Notes under the pieces: generated by a model | What the model saw: the letters and a program-made list of their open reading frames with translations, nothing else | What the model was told of the DNA's origin: nothing | Database searches by the model: none | Made by a program: the position numbers and the translations under genes | In this document: one piece after another, positions 62,297-64,000 of the stretch | How positions within the stretch are numbered: position 1 is the stretch's first letter | Layout of the letters: each line of letters opens with the position of its first letter | From: Clostridia bacterium | GTDB lineage: Bacteria > Bacillota > Clostridia > Christensenellales > Aristaeellaceae | Length of the DNA stretch: 64,000 bases | Reading direction: 5' to 3' | Assembly: GCA_017521565.1 (NCBI GenBank) | Contig: JAFXCE010000031.1 | Coordinates: 1-64,000, forward strand

Positions 62297-63196
62297 TCAG
62301 ATATTCTCGTAGCCCAGCGTACGCAGGTCGTCCATCCGGTTGCGCCAATCCTCGCGGATCTTCACCCAGAGCTGGAGGTTGATGCGTGTACCCAGCAGAT
62401 TCTCGATATCCCTGCGGGATTCCGCGCCGATGGTGCGCAGCATCGCGCCCTGCTTGCCGATGATGATGCCCTTATGGCTCGCACGCTCGCAGTAAATCGT
62501 CGCGTGGATCTCGGTCATATTCTCGCTCAGCTTCTGGATGCGCATCATCTCAACGCCGATGCCGTGCGGAACCTCCTCGCGCAGATGCAGCAGCGCCTTC
62601 TCACGAATGATTTCCGCGCAGATCAGGCGCTCAGGCTGATCTGTCATCATATCATCCGGGAAATACTTCGGGCCCTGCGGCAGGAAGGAAACGATGAGCG
62701 AACGCAGCTTGTCCATATTCTTGCCGCTGCGCGCGCTGATCGGGACAATCGCGTCGTACTTCTCCGCAGAGAAGGACTGAATGGTCGCCATCAGCTTCGC
62801 CTCGTCGACGATATCCGTCTTATTGAGCACAAGGATCTTCTTGACGTTGCGCGCCGCCATTTCCTCGACGATCGCGCGATCCTGCGGACCAACGTCGGAA
62901 ACGTCCACCAGAACCAGCAGCACGTCGATGCCGTCCATCGCATCCTGCACGGACTTGACCATGTATTCGCCCAGCTTCGTTCGCGGCTTATGCAGGCCCG
63001 GCGTATCAAGGAATACGATCTGATGATCCTTCTCGGTCGCCACGCCCATAATGCGGTTTCGGGTCGTCTGCGGGCGATTGCTCACGATGGCAACCTTCTC
63101 GCCAACCATCGCGTTCATCATCGTGGATTTGCCAACGTTGGGGCGTCCGACGATCGCAGCGAAGCCCGAAACGAAGTTGTTTTCTGTATTCTTCAT
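62297..63196 (-). CDS. era: GTPase Era
   Basis: A 299-residue ribosome-assembly GTPase that binds the 3' end of 16S rRNA. G1 GRPNVGKST (about 17-25), G3 DTPGLHKP (about 62-69), G4 NKTD (about 125-128) and the C-terminal KH domain with IIIGKQGAMLRTIG are all present. The length is typical. Cdd and YbeY genes lie upstream on the same strand, the normal ybeY-cdd-era order of Firmicutes. Confidence 0.96.
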   Translation of the reverse strand: MKNTENNFVSGFAAIVGRPNVGKSTMMNAMVGEKVAIVSNRPQTTRNRIMGVATEKDHQIVFLDTPGLHKPRTKLGEYMVKSVQDAMDGIDVLLVLVDVSDVGPQDRAIVEEMAARNVKKILVLNKTDIVDEAKLMATIQSFSAEKYDAIVPISARSGKNMDKLRSLIVSFLPQGPKYFPDDMMTDQPERLICAEIIREKALLHLREEVPHGIGVEMMRIQKLSENMTEIHATIYCERASHKGIIIGKQGAMLRTIGAESRRDIENLLGTRINLQLWVKIREDWRNRMDDLRTLGYENI

Positions 63197-63236
63197 ATTC
63201 TCTCCGATTTCTTGGTTTGTCTAAAAAGTGATCCTC

Positions 63237-63632
63237 TTACAGCGAATCCGGACCAAAGCCTTCCGGCAGAAGCTGGCGCAGCGTGGTCTTGCGGACATGA
63301 CCATCCCACGTGACCATCACACGAAGGTCCGGCGCAAACTCATAAAGCGACTGACGGCACGCGCCGCACGGAAAGGGCGCAGAACCACGGGAGGCAATGG
63401 CAATCGCCGTGAATTTTCTCGCGCCCTCAGAAACCGCCTTGCAAAGCGCCGTCCTCTCCGCGCAGAGCGTGTTGCCAAAGGCCGCGTTTTCCACATTGCA
63501 GCCGGTAAAAACGCGGCCATCCTCGGCAAGCAGCGCAGCGCCGACCGGATAATGGGAATACGGGCTGTACGAATAATCCAGCATCTTTACCGCCAGCTCA
63601 AGCAGCTTTTCATCCGTCATATTCTCGCTCAT
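63237..63632 (-). CDS. cdd: Cytidine deaminase
   Basis: A 131-residue zinc enzyme that converts cytidine and deoxycytidine to uridine forms. The catalytic region is GNTLCAERTAL (Cys and Glu) and the second zinc motif is PFPCGACRQSL; SPYSHYPVGAALL is the usual N-terminal substrate element. Its start overlaps the ybeY stop (ATGA, 63629-63632). Gap to era is 40 bp. Confidence 0.94.
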   Translation of the reverse strand: MSENMTDEKLLELAVKMLDYSYSPYSHYPVGAALLAEDGRVFTGCNVENAAFGNTLCAERTALCKAVSEGARKFTAIAIASRGSAPFPCGACRQSLYEFAPDLRVMVTWDGHVRKTTLRQLLPEGFGPDSL

Positions 63633-64000
63633 TCCTCCCTCGTCAGGCCGATAGACATCAGCGCCTTCTCTTCCATCGCGCGCATCACCGGCTTGTCGGT
63701 ATCAGTCATGTGGTCGTAACCCATCAAATGGAACAGGCCGTGCGTGAGCAGATATCCGCTCTCGCGGCGTTCACTATGGCCATACTGCGCCGCCTGCGCG
63801 CGGACATGATCCACGGAGATGACAATATCTCCCAGCATGCAGGCACGCAGCTCAGGATCGTATTCCCGCCGCAGCAGCTTTTCGCAGCTGCCCGCGGTTT
63901 TTCCGGCAGGATAATTCACCGTCGGAAAGGAGAGCACATCGGTGGAGACGTCTTTGCCGCGCTGCTCACGATTGATTTCCTGAATCTCATCGTCGCCGAC
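63629..64000 (-). CDS. ybeY: Endoribonuclease YbeY (5' end outside window)
   Basis: The 3' part, 123 codons plus stop, of a metal-dependent rRNA-processing endonuclease. The frame is open to the window edge at 64000; its first residues visible are VGDDEIQEINREQRGKDVST followed by DVLSFPT. The metal motif HGLFHLMGYDH near the C-terminus gives the three His ligands. It belongs to the ybeY-cdd-era operon. Confidence 0.93.
   Translation of the reverse strand, partial: VGDDEIQEINREQRGKDVSTDVLSFPTVNYPAGKTAGSCEKLLRREYDPELRACMLGDIVISVDHVRAQAAQYGHSERRESGYLLTHGLFHLMGYDHMTDTDKPVMRAMEEKALMSIGLTREE

Overview
The window is chromosomal DNA from a Gram-positive, low-GC-lineage bacterium (Firmicutes, Clostridia) whose own GC content is fairly high. 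The evidence is the classic plsX-acpP-rnc-smc-ftsY cluster, RqcH, a SpoVB-type flippase that hints at sporulation ancestry, a DegV protein, GerMN and SH3_3 secreted proteins, strong AGGAGG ribosome sites, near-consensus sigma-A promoters, and tRNAs with encoded CCA ends. A gut or rumen Clostridia lineage near the Christensenellales is an inference from gene content, not proven. No phage, insertion sequence or CRISPR array is visible.

Layout. 1-420: a minus-strand tRNA operon (Arg-His-Gln-Lys). 420-8600: housekeeping genes (YfcE-like phosphoesterase, RdgB, an orphan DUF1874-like protein, GerMN protein, RqcH, PAP2 phosphatase, DUF2804, a CofE-like ligase). 8600-9360: a decayed AT-rich gene remnant beside tRNA-Ser. 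9490-20460: a probable purine-salvage locus. A molybdenum hydroxylase operon (FAD, 2Fe-2S and Mo subunits, a MobA-like cytidylyltransferase, a MATE exporter) is divergent from a BMP-type nucleoside ABC importer (binding protein, ATPase, two permeases). A pseudogene of a second binding protein lies between them, and the ATPase gene has a long folded leader. 20500-25240: GNAT, dCMP deaminase, SpoVB-like flippase and a GH112 galacto-N-biose/lacto-N-biose phosphorylase.

25240-33830: luxS-mtnN (activated methyl cycle), a secreted SH3/C39-peptidase protein, YitT, DegV, an OmpR-type two-component system, TraX-like and Pr6Pr-like membrane proteins. 33878-34119: tRNA-Gln(CTG)-tRNA-Glu(CTC) operon. 34160-38412: a 3' fragment of tctA followed by a complete tctCBA tripartite tricarboxylate transporter operon. 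38588-44274: a polar amino-acid binding protein divergent from an aminotransferase / iron alcohol dehydrogenase / ABC permease / ABC ATPase / RluA operon. 44480-48280: SH3-repeat secreted protein, a divergent enolase overlapped by a TauE-like permease, and an SdpI-like membrane protein behind an unusual array of short phased repeats.

48443-57563 (minus): trmH-plsX-acpP-rnc-smc-ftsY-(membrane protein)-dus, one long housekeeping operon joining phospholipid synthesis, RNA processing, chromosome organisation and protein targeting. 57928-62232: a two-gene 2-hydroxyacyl-CoA dehydratase activase/dehydratase-like system. 62297-64000 (minus): era, cdd and the 3' part of ybeY.

The most notable signals are: the two truncated transporter genes, each lying directly upstream of an intact homologue; the structured leader of the nucleoside importer; the helically phased repeat array before the SdpI-like gene; the absence of a convincing lipobox in all three solute-binding proteins; an acyl carrier protein with an altered attachment motif; and a transport-transamination-reduction module. 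None is a proven new system.
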